This document shows positions 49,250-58,516 of a stretch of DNA of 64,000 nt, piece after piece. A program made the position numbers and the translations under genes. Numbering within the stretch: position 1 is the first letter of the stretch; each line of letters begins with the position of its first letter. Under the pieces are notes generated by a model. It made no database searches. It was not told the origin of the DNA and worked only from the letters and a program-made list of their open reading frames with translations. The DNA comes from Bradyrhizobium icense (GTDB lineage: Bacteria; Pseudomonadota; Alphaproteobacteria; Rhizobiales; Xanthobacteraceae): NCBI RefSeq assembly GCF_001693385.1, contig NZ_CP016428.1, forward strand, positions 3,348,001 through 3,412,000, read 5' to 3'.

Positions 49250-50031
49250 CTTCGTCGCGAACGATAACGATCCTGGCCGTGCTGGCGCTGGCCGCCGTGC
49301 TCTCGGGCTGCAACGAGCGCAGGGATCCGGGCTTTCAGGGCTGGGTGGAGGCCGACATGATCTTCGTCAGCCCCGACGAAAGCGGCCGCGTGACAAAACT
49401 CAATGTGCGCGAAGGCGACGAGGTGAAGCCCGGCATTCAGCTCTATACCGTCGACGACGATTTACAGCAGGCGGACCTCAATCAAAACAAGGCGACGCTC
49501 GCCAATGCGCAGCAGACCTATGAACGCGCGGCGTCGCTGAGCAAAACCGGCTCCGGCACGCAGGCCAATCTCGATTCGGCGACCTCGGCGTTGCGCGTCG
49601 CGGAAGCCCGCGTCAATACTTCGCAGACTCGCCTCGCACGGCGGAGCGGCTTTGCGCCGGTCGGCGGCACCATCCAGCAGATCTATTTCCGAGAAGGCGA
49701 AATGGTGCCGGCGCAGCGGCCGGTGCTGTCGATCATGCCGCCCGGCAACATGAAGATTCGCTTTTTCGTGCCGGAGACGGAGCTGCCGAAGCTTGCGATC
49801 GGCGACGAGGTGAAGGTGACCTGCGACAATTGCGCGGCCGATCTCACCGCAAAGATCTACTTCATCGCGACGACAGCGGAATACACCCCGCCGGTGATCT
49901 ACAGCCTCGATGAGCGCAACAAGCTGGTGTACCTGATCCAGGCGCGGCCGAACCGGCCGGACGTCTTGCGTGTCGGCCAGCCGATCAGCGTATTCCTCAA
50001 CGCCCGGACGCCGGTAGCGGAGAAGAAATGA
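49246..50031 (+). CDS. HlyD/YbhG-like membrane fusion lipoprotein
   Basis: This 261-aa protein has a lipoprotein signal with lipobox LSGC (Cys near residue 22). A biotinyl-lipoyl half-motif (VSPDESGRVTKLNVREGDEV), a coiled coil (about 75-125) and a beta-barrel domain (SIMPPGNMKIRFFVPETELP) follow. It should link the ABC exporter to an outer-membrane channel. It overlaps both neighbours by 4 bp. Confidence 0.88.
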   Translation: MTSSRTITILAVLALAAVLSGCNERRDPGFQGWVEADMIFVSPDESGRVTKLNVREGDEVKPGIQLYTVDDDLQQADLNQNKATLANAQQTYERAASLSKTGSGTQANLDSATSALRVAEARVNTSQTRLARRSGFAPVGGTIQQIYFREGEMVPAQRPVLSIMPPGNMKIRFFVPETELPKLAIGDEVKVTCDNCAADLTAKIYFIATTAEYTPPVIYSLDERNKLVYLIQARPNRPDVLRVGQPISVFLNARTPVAEKK

Positions 50032-50975
50032 GTTCGCTTTCGACGACATCTGCCGCGGATATCGCCATCAAGGTCGACGGGCTGTCGAAATCGTTCGGCG
50101 GCCGCGAGGTCGTGCATGACCTCTCGATGCAGGTGAAGCGCGGCTCGATCTACGGCTTCCTTGGGCCGAACGGCTCCGGCAAGACTACCACCATCCGCAT
50201 GCTGTGCGGGCTATTGACGCCGGATGCGGGCGAGGGCACCTGCCTCGGCTACGACATCCGCCGTGACGCCGACAAGATCAAGCGCCTGGTCGGCTACATG
50301 ACGCAGCGCTTCAGCCTGTATCAGGATCTCTCGGTGCGCGAGAATCTCGAATTCGTCGCGCGGCTTTACGGTCTGCGCGACGCGCGCGGCGCCGCGGGCG
50401 ACATGATCCGGCGGATCGGCCTGAACGGCCGCGAGGAGCAGCTTGCCGGCGAGCTCTCGGGCGGCTGGAAGCAGCGGCTCGCGCTCGGCGCCTGCACGCT
50501 GCCCAATCCGCAATTGCTGCTATTGGACGAGCCGACCGCCGGCGTCGATCCCAAGGCGCGGCGCGATTTCTGGAACGAGATCCACGCGCTGGCTGCCGAA
50601 GGGCTGACTGTTTTGGTCTCCACCCATTACATGGACGAGGCTGAGCGCTGTCACGAGATCGCCTATATCGCCTATGGCCACCTGCTGGCGCACGGCACAG
50701 TCGACGAAGTGATCGCGAAATCGGCGCTGTCGACCTGGACAGTTTCCGGCGACGACCTCAACGGGCTTGCGGCCGAGCTTGCCGGAAAGCCCGGCGTCGA
50801 CATGGTGGCGCCGTTCGGCACCAGCCTGCACGTCTCGGGGCGCGACAAGTCCGCGCTTGAGGCAACCATCGCGCCTTATCGCGATAAGAGCGGATGGCGC
50901 TGGGAGGACAGCGAACCGTCGCTGGAAGACGTGTTCATCGATCTCATGAACCGCTCAAAGGACAATTTCCAATGA
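50028..50975 (+). CDS. ABC exporter ATPase (YbhF-like, single domain)
   Basis: This 315-aa ATPase has Walker A GPNGSGKTT, the signature LSGGWKQR, Walker B LLLLDEPT and the H-loop VSTHYMDEAERC. The C-terminal ~80 residues form the extra domain typical of drug-export ATPases. YbhF of E. coli has two fused ATPase domains; here there is one. It overlaps the permease gene (ATGA at 50972). Confidence 0.9.
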   Translation: MSSLSTTSAADIAIKVDGLSKSFGGREVVHDLSMQVKRGSIYGFLGPNGSGKTTTIRMLCGLLTPDAGEGTCLGYDIRRDADKIKRLVGYMTQRFSLYQDLSVRENLEFVARLYGLRDARGAAGDMIRRIGLNGREEQLAGELSGGWKQRLALGACTLPNPQLLLLDEPTAGVDPKARRDFWNEIHALAAEGLTVLVSTHYMDEAERCHEIAYIAYGHLLAHGTVDEVIAKSALSTWTVSGDDLNGLAAELAGKPGVDMVAPFGTSLHVSGRDKSALEATIAPYRDKSGWRWEDSEPSLEDVFIDLMNRSKDNFQ

Positions 50976-52138
50976 GTGCAACCGATGCTGCCAGCCAACA
51001 TCGCGACGTGCCGGAGCCGACCTTCGGCTTCTGGCGGCGCAGCTATGCGATGCTGGTCAAGGAATTCATCCAGCTCCGCCGCGACCGCGTCTCGTTCGCG
51101 ATGATCGTGATGATCCCGGTCATGCAGCTATTGCTATTCGGCTATGCCATCAACACCACGCCGCGCCATCTGCCGACGGCGGTGCTGATCCAGGAGGATA
51201 GCGATCTGGCACGCTCGGTGCTGAAGGCACTGGAGAACACCAACTATTTCCGCTTCACCCGCGAAGTGCACAGCGTCGCCGAATTCGACGATCTCCTGCA
51301 GTCCGGCAAGGTGCTGTTCGGGGTCGAGATCCCGCGCGGCTTCGAGCGCGCCGTGCGGCGCGGCGACCGTCCGGCGCTATTGGTCGCAGCCGATGCGACC
51401 GATCCTGTCGCAGCCGGCTCTGCACTCGGCACGCTTGGAATGGTGGTGCAGACCGCGCTCGCGCACGACCTTCACATCGGCGATCCGCCCGCGATGCCGT
51501 TCGAGATCAGGGCACATGCCCGTTACAACCCGGCCGCGGAATCGCGGCTCAATATCGTGCCGGGCCTTGTCGGCACCATCCTGACCATGACCATGCTGAT
51601 CTTCACCGCGCTGTCGGTGACGCGCGAGATCGAGCGCGGCACCATGGAGAGCCTGTTGTCGATGCCGATCAGGCCGGTGGAGGTGATGTTCGGCAAGATC
51701 ATTCCCTACGTGATCGTCGGCTTCATCCAGGCCTCGCTGATCGTCGGTATCGGGACCTTGCTGTTCGGAGTGCCGATTCTCGGCAGCGTGGCGCTGCTGG
51801 CGGCGCTGACGACGCTGTTCATCACCACCAACCTGTCGATCGGCTACACCTTCTCCACCATCGTGCAGAACCAGTTGCAGGCGATGCAGATGTCGATGAT
51901 GTTCTTCCTGCCGAGCATTCTGTTGTCCGGCTTCATGTTTCCGTTCGCAGGCATGCCGGTCTGGGCGCAGTATCTCGGCGAGGGACTGCCGCTGACGCAT
52001 TACATCCGCATCGTCCGCGCCATCATGCTGAAGGGCGCGGCTCCGTCCAACCTGCAATACGATACGATTGCACTCATTGTACTGATGCTGATCGCCATGA
52101 CGATCGCGGTGACGCGCTTCCGTCGCACGCTCGATTGA
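50972..52138 (+). CDS. ABC-2 type exporter permease (YbhS/YbhR-like)
   Basis: This 388-aa membrane protein has one N-terminal helix (MIVMIPVMQLLLFGYAINTT), a large periplasmic domain (about 55-180) and five C-terminal helices with the ABC-2 segment SVTREIERGTMESLLSMPIR. E. coli has two such permeases (YbhS and YbhR); only one is encoded here, so it probably acts as a homodimer. The operon ends at a palindromic repeat (52154). Confidence 0.9.
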   Translation: MSATDAASQHRDVPEPTFGFWRRSYAMLVKEFIQLRRDRVSFAMIVMIPVMQLLLFGYAINTTPRHLPTAVLIQEDSDLARSVLKALENTNYFRFTREVHSVAEFDDLLQSGKVLFGVEIPRGFERAVRRGDRPALLVAADATDPVAAGSALGTLGMVVQTALAHDLHIGDPPAMPFEIRAHARYNPAAESRLNIVPGLVGTILTMTMLIFTALSVTREIERGTMESLLSMPIRPVEVMFGKIIPYVIVGFIQASLIVGIGTLLFGVPILGSVALLAALTTLFITTNLSIGYTFSTIVQNQLQAMQMSMMFFLPSILLSGFMFPFAGMPVWAQYLGEGLPLTHYIRIVRAIMLKGAAPSNLQYDTIALIVLMLIAMTIAVTRFRRTLD

Positions 52139-52153
52139 GGGTATATCTTACGG

Positions 52154-52251
52154 GCATTCCGGGATGGTCCGAAGACCAGACCTCAGATGCGCAATTGCGC
52201 ATCGGGAACTCGAGATTCCGGGTTCGCCTCTTCGAGGCGCCCCGGAATGAC
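52154..52251. repeat. Family B palindromic repeat, copy 4
   Basis: GCATTCCGGGATGGTCCGAA to GGCGCCCCGGAATGAC, with inner palindromes ATGCGCAATTGCGCAT and AACTCGAGATT. It separates the efflux operon from the cyclase gene. Reading the cyclase frame upstream from 52262 gives only translated repeat. Confidence 0.85.
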
Positions 52252-52261
52252 AAGGGGCACA

Positions 52262-53569
52262 ATGCTGGGATTCTGGGGCAAGGACAAAAGGGACCAAGAG
52301 CCGGCGGTGTCGGCTGACTTCCAGCGCGCGTTGATGCAGGAAGTGATGAAGACCGAACTGCTCCGCATCAAGGCGCTGATCGGAACGACCCTTCTGTTGT
52401 TCGCGATTCTCTGGACCGTCTATTTTTTAGCGCCTGAGAAGGTGAGCCAGGTCTGGCACGGCAATCTCAAGCCGCACTATCTCTATTCGGTTATGCTGCC
52501 GTTCATCCTGTTCGAGCTCTGGGTGCACGGGGCGATCACCCGGCATATGCGGCAGGGCCGCGATCTGCCGATATTCCGGCGCTATCTCGGCGCGCTGATC
52601 GAGACATCGATGCCGACGGTTGCGCTGGCGCTGCACATCAACGCCATGGGACCGGTAGCCGCGCTCGGGTTCGTGGTCCCGATGACTTATTTCATCTTCA
52701 TTATCCTCTCGACGCTGAGGCTGGATTTCTGGCTTTCCACCTTCACCGGCTTCGTCGCGGCGGCAGAGCTGCTCGCGATGGCGATGTTCTATCATCCGGA
52801 TCCCAGCCAGGAGGTCAGCGTGTTCTATCATGCCGCGCGCAGCCTGATCATCCTGATCTGCGGCATGCTCGCCGGTGCGGTCGGTCACCAGTTGCGGCGG
52901 CAGTTCGAGGCGAGCATCAAGGCGGCGACCGCGCGCGACCGCATCACCAATTTGTTCGGCCAGCACGTCTCACCGCAGGTCGTTGAACGCCTGATGGCGG
53001 AGGGCGCGAAAACCGACAGCGACATCCGCCGCGTCGCCGTGATGTTCGTCGATTTTCGCAGCTTTACCGCTGGCGCGCGCACCCGCACGCCGCAGGAGGT
53101 GGTGGAGCGGCTCGATGGCGCCTTTGCCGTGCTGGTTGACATTCTCGATCGCCACGGCGGCATCGTGAACAAGTTTCTCGGCGACGGATTTCTGGCGCTG
53201 TTCGGCGCCCCGCTGGAAGCGCCGGACCCGGCGCACCGGGCCGTCGCCGCGGCGCGCGAAATGCTGGAAGCCAATGCACGGGTCAACGAGGCGGCGAGTT
53301 GGCCGCTGCGCATCGGCATCGGCATTCACCTCGGCGAGGTCGTCGCCGGCAATATCGGCTCGCCGCGACGCAAGGAATACACCGTGATCGGTGACACCGT
53401 GAACTTCGCCTCGCGGCTCGAAGCGCTCAACAAGGACTTCAATTCGCAATTCCTGATCTCGGAGGCGGTTCGCGATGCGCTCGGCGAAGCCTGCCGAGAT
53501 GCCGTCTCGCTCGGCGAGGTCGAGGTCAGGGGTTATGAGCGGCCGATGGCCGTGTGGCGGTTGGGATAG
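52262..53569 (+). CDS. Membrane-bound class III adenylate/guanylate cyclase
   Basis: The start at 52262 (MLGFWGKDKRDQEPAVSADF) gives 435 aa. About six helices span residues 40-215. A catalytic domain follows, with the metal-binding Asp in VMFVDFRSFTAG (about 262), VNKFLGDGFLALFG carrying the substrate-determining Lys and second metal Asp, and YTVIGDTVNFASRLE with the base-contact and Asn/Arg pair. All catalytic positions are present, so cyclic-nucleotide synthesis is expected. The membrane sensor has no named domain that I recognise. Confidence 0.9.
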   Translation: MLGFWGKDKRDQEPAVSADFQRALMQEVMKTELLRIKALIGTTLLLFAILWTVYFLAPEKVSQVWHGNLKPHYLYSVMLPFILFELWVHGAITRHMRQGRDLPIFRRYLGALIETSMPTVALALHINAMGPVAALGFVVPMTYFIFIILSTLRLDFWLSTFTGFVAAAELLAMAMFYHPDPSQEVSVFYHAARSLIILICGMLAGAVGHQLRRQFEASIKAATARDRITNLFGQHVSPQVVERLMAEGAKTDSDIRRVAVMFVDFRSFTAGARTRTPQEVVERLDGAFAVLVDILDRHGGIVNKFLGDGFLALFGAPLEAPDPAHRAVAAAREMLEANARVNEAASWPLRIGIGIHLGEVVAGNIGSPRRKEYTVIGDTVNFASRLEALNKDFNSQFLISEAVRDALGEACRDAVSLGEVEVRGYERPMAVWRLG

Positions 53570-53579
53570 GGAGAGAAGA

Positions 53580-54494
53580 ATGCAGCGGCGTTATATTACT
53601 GTCGACGTTTTCACCGACCGTGCCTTCGGCGGCAATCCGCTCGCCGTCGTGCTCGATGCCGGCGGACTGTCGACCGAACAGATGCAGGCGATCGCCACCG
53701 AGTTCAACTATTCGGAGACGACCTTCGTGCTGCCACCACGCGAGCCCGCCCACGACGCGCAGGTTCGCATCTTCACCGTGAACCGGGAGATACCGTTCGC
53801 CGGCCACCCCAATGTCGGCACCGCCTTCGTGCTGGCGACGATGGCGGAAAAACCACCGGCACGCGTGTTGTTCGAGGAGGCGGCAGGCCTCGTGCCGGTC
53901 GAGATTGTGACCGAGCAGGGCAGGGTCGTCAGCACCGAATTCACGGCGCCCCAGCCGCTGAAGCGGATGTCGCATGTCAGTACCGAGCAGGCTGCAGCCC
54001 TGCTTTCATTGTCGGCGAGCGATGTGAGAACGGACCGCCACCCGCCGCAGGTCGTCTCGGTGGGGTTAGCCTTTATCGCGGTCGAACTCGCCTCGCGCGA
54101 TGCGCTGCGACGTGCCAGACCCGACACGGACGCGTTCGCAAAAACCTTCCCGTGCGACGGCAGCGACGCGGTCTACCTCTATACGTGCGACGTGCCGGCC
54201 GCTGAGAGGCCATGCGATTTGCAGGCGCGGATGTTTCATCCCGGCGCCAGCGGCCTGTCCGAAGACCCGGCCACCGGCAGCGCGACTGCCGCTTGCGCGG
54301 CGCTGCTTGCCGACCTCGACGACATCAGGGACGGCGAACTGAAATTGCGGATCGGGCAGGGCGTCGACATGGGCCGGCCGAGCCTGTTGCTGACGCGCGT
54401 TCGAAAAGAGAATGGTGCAATTGCGTCCATTCACGTCGGCGGCAGCAGCGTGAAGATGATGGAGGGAACGCTGCGGCTTGCAGGTGAGGGGTGA
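53580..54494 (+). CDS. PhzF-family isomerase/epimerase
   Basis: ATG at 53580 follows GGGAGAG. The 304-aa protein has the PhzF diaminopimelate-epimerase-like fold: FTDRAFGGNPLAVVLDAGGL, the catalytic Glu46 in NYSETTFVLPP, FAGHPNVGTAFVL and EDPATGSATAACAALL. The true substrate is unknown; no phenazine genes are nearby. It lies 10 bp after the cyclase, so the two may be co-transcribed. Confidence 0.9.
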   Translation: MQRRYITVDVFTDRAFGGNPLAVVLDAGGLSTEQMQAIATEFNYSETTFVLPPREPAHDAQVRIFTVNREIPFAGHPNVGTAFVLATMAEKPPARVLFEEAAGLVPVEIVTEQGRVVSTEFTAPQPLKRMSHVSTEQAAALLSLSASDVRTDRHPPQVVSVGLAFIAVELASRDALRRARPDTDAFAKTFPCDGSDAVYLYTCDVPAAERPCDLQARMFHPGASGLSEDPATGSATAACAALLADLDDIRDGELKLRIGQGVDMGRPSLLLTRVRKENGAIASIHVGGSSVKMMEGTLRLAGEG

Positions 54495-54502
54495 TGTTTT
54501 CC

Positions 54503-54627
54503 GTCATTCCGGGATGGGGCGTCAGCACCAGACCTCAGGTGCGCAATTGCGCACCGGGGAATCTCGAGATTCTCAGGCGCGCAATTGCGCACCATAGTTC
54601 GATGCCGTCGCATCGCCCCGGAATGAC
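54503..54627. repeat. Family B palindromic repeat, copy 5
   Basis: GTCATTCCGGGATGGGGCGT to CATCGCCCCGGAATGAC, with two GCGCAATTGCGC palindromes around a GAATCTCGAGATTC core. This longest copy (125 bp) lies between the convergent 3' ends of the PhzF and DUF488 genes, where it could act as a bidirectional transcript end. Confidence 0.85.
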
Positions 54628-54636
54628 GGAGATATC

Positions 54637-55101
54637 CTACACCTGCGGCGCGACCAGATTCTCCACCTTCACCCCGTCGCGGTCCTCGATGATCTCGGCG
54701 ATCCATTGCCGGTGGCAGTGGGTGTGGTCGCGCTCATAGCAGAGAATGCAGACCGGACCCGATTGCTTCACCAGCGCCGACAGCTCGTCGAGCTCCTCCT
54801 TCGCCTGCGCCGTCTTCAGATGCGCCGCATAGATCTTGTGCAGCAGACCAAACTTCCCGCTGCGCGCCGCCTCGCGGCCGCTCTTCGGCGTTCCGAGGCC
54901 CTTCAGATGCAAGTAAGAAATGCCGCGTTCGTCGAGGCCGGCCGCGAGCTGGCTCTTCGAAAAGCCGGGGCGTCGCGACGCCGCCACCGCGCGCACGTCA
55001 ACCAAAAGCTTGACGCCGGCGGCTTCCAACTCGTCGAGCACCGCCTTCGCCGGCGTCTGCTCGTAGCCGATGGTGAAGAGGCGCTTGGTCCTGCGGGCCA
55101 T
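54637..55101 (-). CDS. DUF488-family protein
   Basis: The start at 55101 (MARRTKRLFTIGYEQTPAKA) gives 154 aa; the longer frame to 55203 is not family-like. DUF488 hallmarks are IGYEQ near the start, LLVDVRAVAASRRPGFSKSQ, YLHLKGLGTPKSGRE and CILCYERDHTHCHR near the C-terminus, where Cys and His could bind metal. Function is unknown. Confidence 0.82.
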   Translation of the reverse strand: MARRTKRLFTIGYEQTPAKAVLDELEAAGVKLLVDVRAVAASRRPGFSKSQLAAGLDERGISYLHLKGLGTPKSGREAARSGKFGLLHKIYAAHLKTAQAKEELDELSALVKQSGPVCILCYERDHTHCHRQWIAEIIEDRDGVKVENLVAPQV

Positions 55102-55243
55102 GTCGATGTCCGGTGCGTAGGGCTGTTCGTGCAAGCTAGGCCAGCGCGCACAGGATTTCCATATCCCGCGTTGCCGCCGGACCCCGCATGTCGCATAGTC
55201 CACGGAAAGAGCCTGTCGAAGGCCTCATCCGCGGGGGAACACG

Positions 55244-56212
55244 ATGAATCGATTTCGCCAGCTATTCGCATTGCTCGCGCTTCTCGTTAGCGGCATTGCC
55301 GCGGCGCACGCACAGTCGGGTTATCCCGATCGCCCGGTGAAGATCATTGTCCCGATTGGTCCCGGCGGCAGCTACGATCTGATCGGGCGGCATCTGGCGG
55401 ATGCGCTGTCGAAGCGGATGGGGCAGGCCTTCGTGGTCGAGAACAAGCCGGGCGCCGGCACCGTCGTCGGGACGCAGGCCGCAAGCCAGAGCGCGCCGGA
55501 CGGCTACACGCTGGTGGTCGGTGGGCTCTCCAACATGGCCTTCAATTCGGCGCTCTATTCCAAACTCGGCTACGATCCGCGCAAGGATTTCGTGCCGGTC
55601 GCGCTGGTCTACAAATTCGGCTACGTCATGGTCGGCCGCAAGGATCTGCCGCATGGCAAATTGCAGGACATCGTCGCCGCTGCAAAGGCCAATCCCGGCT
55701 CGATCTCGGTCGCGACGGCAGGCGTCGGCACCGGCCAGCAACTGGTAGCGGCTGCGTTCATGAAGGCGGCAGGCGTGAAGTTTCAGGAGATACCCTACAA
55801 GGGCTCGCCGCCGGCCTTCACCGACCTGCTCGCGGGCCGCATCGACCTGTTCTTCGACTCGATCGCCGCGGGGCTGCCTTACGTGCAATCGGGGCAGGCG
55901 AGGGGCATTGCGGTGCTGTCGTCGAAGCGCAGCCCGCTGGCGCCTGACATGCCGACGATGTCGGAAGCCGGCGTGTCCGGCCTCGATGTGGATTCCTGGC
56001 TCGGCATCTTCGCGCCGGCCAAGACCCCGCCGGAGGCCATCGCGAAACTGCGCCGCGAAATCCGCGCCTCGCTGCCGGAACTGAAGGAGCGTTTCGAGAA
56101 GAGCGGTGGAGAGGCGTGGGACCTGCCGGACGACAAGCTCGATGCCTTCATCGCATCCGAATACGACAACTGGACCAAACTGATCCGCGAGGCCGGAATC
56201 AAACTCGACTGA
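55244..56212 (+). CDS. Bug-family tripartite tricarboxylate transporter substrate-binding protein
   Basis: This 322-aa periplasmic protein has a signal peptide (about 1-24, ending AHAQ) and the Bug pattern YPDRPVKIIVPIGPGGSYDL, GRHLADALSKRMGQAFVVEN, KPGAGTVVGTQAASQSAPDG and IDLFFDSIAAGLPYVQSGQA. It binds a carboxylate or similar small acid. The membrane subunits TctAB are not nearby, which is usual for orphan Bug proteins. Confidence 0.9.
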   Translation: MNRFRQLFALLALLVSGIAAAHAQSGYPDRPVKIIVPIGPGGSYDLIGRHLADALSKRMGQAFVVENKPGAGTVVGTQAASQSAPDGYTLVVGGLSNMAFNSALYSKLGYDPRKDFVPVALVYKFGYVMVGRKDLPHGKLQDIVAAAKANPGSISVATAGVGTGQQLVAAAFMKAAGVKFQEIPYKGSPPAFTDLLAGRIDLFFDSIAAGLPYVQSGQARGIAVLSSKRSPLAPDMPTMSEAGVSGLDVDSWLGIFAPAKTPPEAIAKLRREIRASLPELKERFEKSGGEAWDLPDDKLDAFIASEYDNWTKLIREAGIKLD

Positions 56213-56219
56213 AGCAGGA

Positions 56220-57044
56220 CTATTTGACGCGCTCGATCAGCTCCATCGCGCCGGCGGGTGCGCGGATCTTGCCCTCGTGGATCACGTAGGCGAACACGTC
56301 GCGCGGCGTCTTGTTCGGCTTGGCCTTGTCGACCCGCGGCAGGTCGTTTGGCTCGCCGCCACTGGCCCAGGCCTGAAAGCGCTGGGCCCAGGCGTCGAGC
56401 TGCTTCGGCGGATAGCAGGTCTTGAGCTCGTCATTGCCCTTCTGCAGCCGCGCATAGACGAAGTCGCTGACCACGTCGGCGATCGCCGGATATTTGCCGT
56501 GCTCGGCGAACACGACGGGCGTTTCGAACTCGCGCAGCAATGCGACGAACTCCGGCACGCAGAAACTGTCGTGCCGCACCTCGACGACGTGCCGCAGCGC
56601 GCGGCCGTCGAGTTTGCGCGGCAGCAGTTCGAGGAATTTGCCGAAATCGGCCCCGTCGAATTTTTTGGTCGGCGCGAATTGCCAGAGCACTGGGCCCAAT
56701 CGGTCGCCAAGCTCCATCACGCCGGAATCGTAGAAGCGCTTTACGGAATCGCCGGCCTCCGCCAGCACACGGCGGTTGGTCGCAAAGCGCGGTCCCTTCA
56801 ACGAGAACACGAAGCCATCGGGCACTTCACGCGCCCATTTGCGAAAACTTTCCGGCTTCTGCGAGCCGTAATAGGTGCCGTTGATCTCGATCGAGGTCAG
56901 CTTCGAGGCGGCATAAGACAGCTCTTTCGCCTGCGCGAGCTTCTCCGGATAGAACACGCCACGCCACGGCTCGAAGGTCCAGCCGCCGATGCCGATATAG
57001 ATGTTGCCGCTGCTGGTTGCGGTCGATTTGGAAGGCTTGCTCAC
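56220..57044 (-). CDS. DUF72-family (YecE-like) protein
   Basis: This 274-aa protein starts with GTG at 57044. It has the YecE TIM-barrel pattern: YIGIGGWTFEPWRGVFYPEK, YAASKLTSIEINGTYYGSQK, FVFSLKGPRFATNRR and GPVLWQFAPTKKFD. The family has no settled function. It converges on the Bug gene with 7 bp between stops. Confidence 0.85.
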   Translation of the reverse strand: MSKPSKSTATSSGNIYIGIGGWTFEPWRGVFYPEKLAQAKELSYAASKLTSIEINGTYYGSQKPESFRKWAREVPDGFVFSLKGPRFATNRRVLAEAGDSVKRFYDSGVMELGDRLGPVLWQFAPTKKFDGADFGKFLELLPRKLDGRALRHVVEVRHDSFCVPEFVALLREFETPVVFAEHGKYPAIADVVSDFVYARLQKGNDELKTCYPPKQLDAWAQRFQAWASGGEPNDLPRVDKAKPNKTPRDVFAYVIHEGKIRAPAGAMELIERVK

Positions 57045-57169
57045 GGGAAGGCTCGTCGGAGAGGGGAGGGCTGGCGGATGTTAGCCAAATCGGCTCTGGT
57101 TGGCCAGTTGTCGCAGCCGGCGGCAGGGCTTTCGGAATACAAACGCGCGGTCTCGTGGAGCATACCTCG

Positions 57170-57196
57170 AAAAAAGAAGCTCCGGAAAACCGGAGC
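57170..57196 (-). terminator. Rho-independent terminator after the phasin gene
   Basis: GCTCCGG (57179-57185), loop AAAA and CCGGAGC (57190-57196) form a 7-bp stem. On the minus strand it is followed by TTCTTTTTTCG, a clear U-tract. It lies 43 bp after the phasin stop. Confidence 0.82.
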
Positions 57197-57238
57197 CCCT
57201 CCCTTTCACTTTACGCAAAAGCCGTCGTTTCAAAGCGC

Positions 57239-57847
57239 CTAGGGCTTGTTATGTCTCACCGGCGTCTTGCCGGCCAGGCCCTGAAACGGCTGCAGCGATT
57301 GCTTGGCAAGCCGGTTGTGGAGTTCGCAGATCTTCTGCGACTCGGCCACTGACGTCTCGTAAGCCCGCTTCACAAATTCGCTTTGAACCGTCATCGCCTT
57401 GTCGAGCGAGCGAGCGCCGCTGAGCTGCTCGACAAAGGATCCAAAATCCTCGAGCGATTTCCTCGTGTAGTCGCGATAGGCGTTCGCGATGGTCTGCAGG
57501 CTGACCGGTGCAGTTGCAGCCGCGGGTTCGACTGGCGCGGACCGGATCGACGGAGCCTCGGCCGGCGCGGGCTCGGCCTGCGAGGGTGCCGGCGTCGGCT
57601 CCGGCTCTGGCGATGTGGCGACGACTGGTTCGTCGACGGCCGGCTGATCGACCTTCGGGCTTTCCGCGTGAGCCGGCTCCGGCTGCAGCGGCGGATCCTG
57701 ATCCGGGCTTTGCAATTCAGCCGGCGCCGGGCTCGCTGGTGGGCTCACCGTCGGGTTCTCTTGGGGAGCGGCCTTTTTGCCCCGCTCTCCCTTCCGGTTG
57801 CGCCGTCCGGATTTCCCGGTCGGCTTGCCCTGATCTGTATTCGACAT
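57239..57847 (-). CDS. Phasin-family protein with a disordered N-terminus
   Basis: This 202-aa protein has a Lys/Arg-rich start, a Pro/Glu/Ala-rich disordered region (about 25-120) and a C-terminal phasin helix region (SLQTIANAYRDYTRKSLEDF, then GARSLDKAMTVQSEFVKRAY). Phasins coat polyhydroxyalkanoate granules; the extra acidic Pro-rich part is not typical of minimal phasins. No PHA synthase is in the window. Confidence 0.78.
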   Translation of the reverse strand: MSNTDQGKPTGKSGRRNRKGERGKKAAPQENPTVSPPASPAPAELQSPDQDPPLQPEPAHAESPKVDQPAVDEPVVATSPEPEPTPAPSQAEPAPAEAPSIRSAPVEPAAATAPVSLQTIANAYRDYTRKSLEDFGSFVEQLSGARSLDKAMTVQSEFVKRAYETSVAESQKICELHNRLAKQSLQPFQGLAGKTPVRHNKP

Positions 57848-58063
57848 CTACTTCCCCTATTCCCTGTCAAATCAAAGGTCGAGACTCCGCCATGTTTGCG
57901 ATCTAATCGCGGTTCTTGCTTGTCAGTTGCGCGGCACTCGCGTGGTCAGATTTTGAAGGGCGGACTCGATGGCCGGTTTTCTCGACGGTCGACGCAGGGA
58001 CTATTCCTCCACGCGCTTCTTCCATGATATCAGTTCCCGGTCAGGCGTAGGGGAACATTGAGT

Positions 58064-58267
58064 ATGAATTCGCAGTCAGTCGCCGGTCTTTTGGGAGCCA
58101 TCGTCGCCTCGATCGTGTTGGTGGTCGCCGTCGCCTACGGGCCGATCGGCCAGTTCGGAAAGCCTGCCAAGCCGGCCAGCATTCAGCAACCGGCGCCGGT
58201 GCAGGCGCAGCCGGTTCCTGCAGCGCCAGCCCCGCGCGGGCCGGTGATTCGGGAAGTGCCGAATTAG
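58064..58267 (+). CDS. Small single-helix membrane protein with a Pro-rich tail
   Basis: ATG at 58064 with AGGGGA about 9 bp upstream gives 67 aa: one membrane helix (AGLLGAIVASIVLVVAVAYG) and a Pro/Ala/Gln-rich tail. No family is recognised. Confidence 0.5.
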   Translation: MNSQSVAGLLGAIVASIVLVVAVAYGPIGQFGKPAKPASIQQPAPVQAQPVPAAPAPRGPVIREVPN

Positions 58268-58516
58268 GAGAGCCGGGAACGCCTCTTGCGGAACGCGGGC
58301 AGCGTTCCCATATCCATTTTAACGGCGACGTTGACGCTTCAAAGCTCCGGCGCCGGGACGACCATGAATAGTTTGGCTGCGCCGGATGTACGCGCGCCTC
58401 TGTTCGTGGTCGTTGGCATTTTAGGCTCTTTTTTAAGGCTGTTTTCCCCCATTGAGTGGCTGTTCCGGAACCCCCGCCTTGGCATGTGGGGCGGCTGCGG
58501 ATATACGCTGGCCTCC

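Noticed and set aside
52187..52261. N-terminal extension of the cyclase gene
   Set aside because: It is translated family B repeat; the ATG at 52262 begins the real protein.
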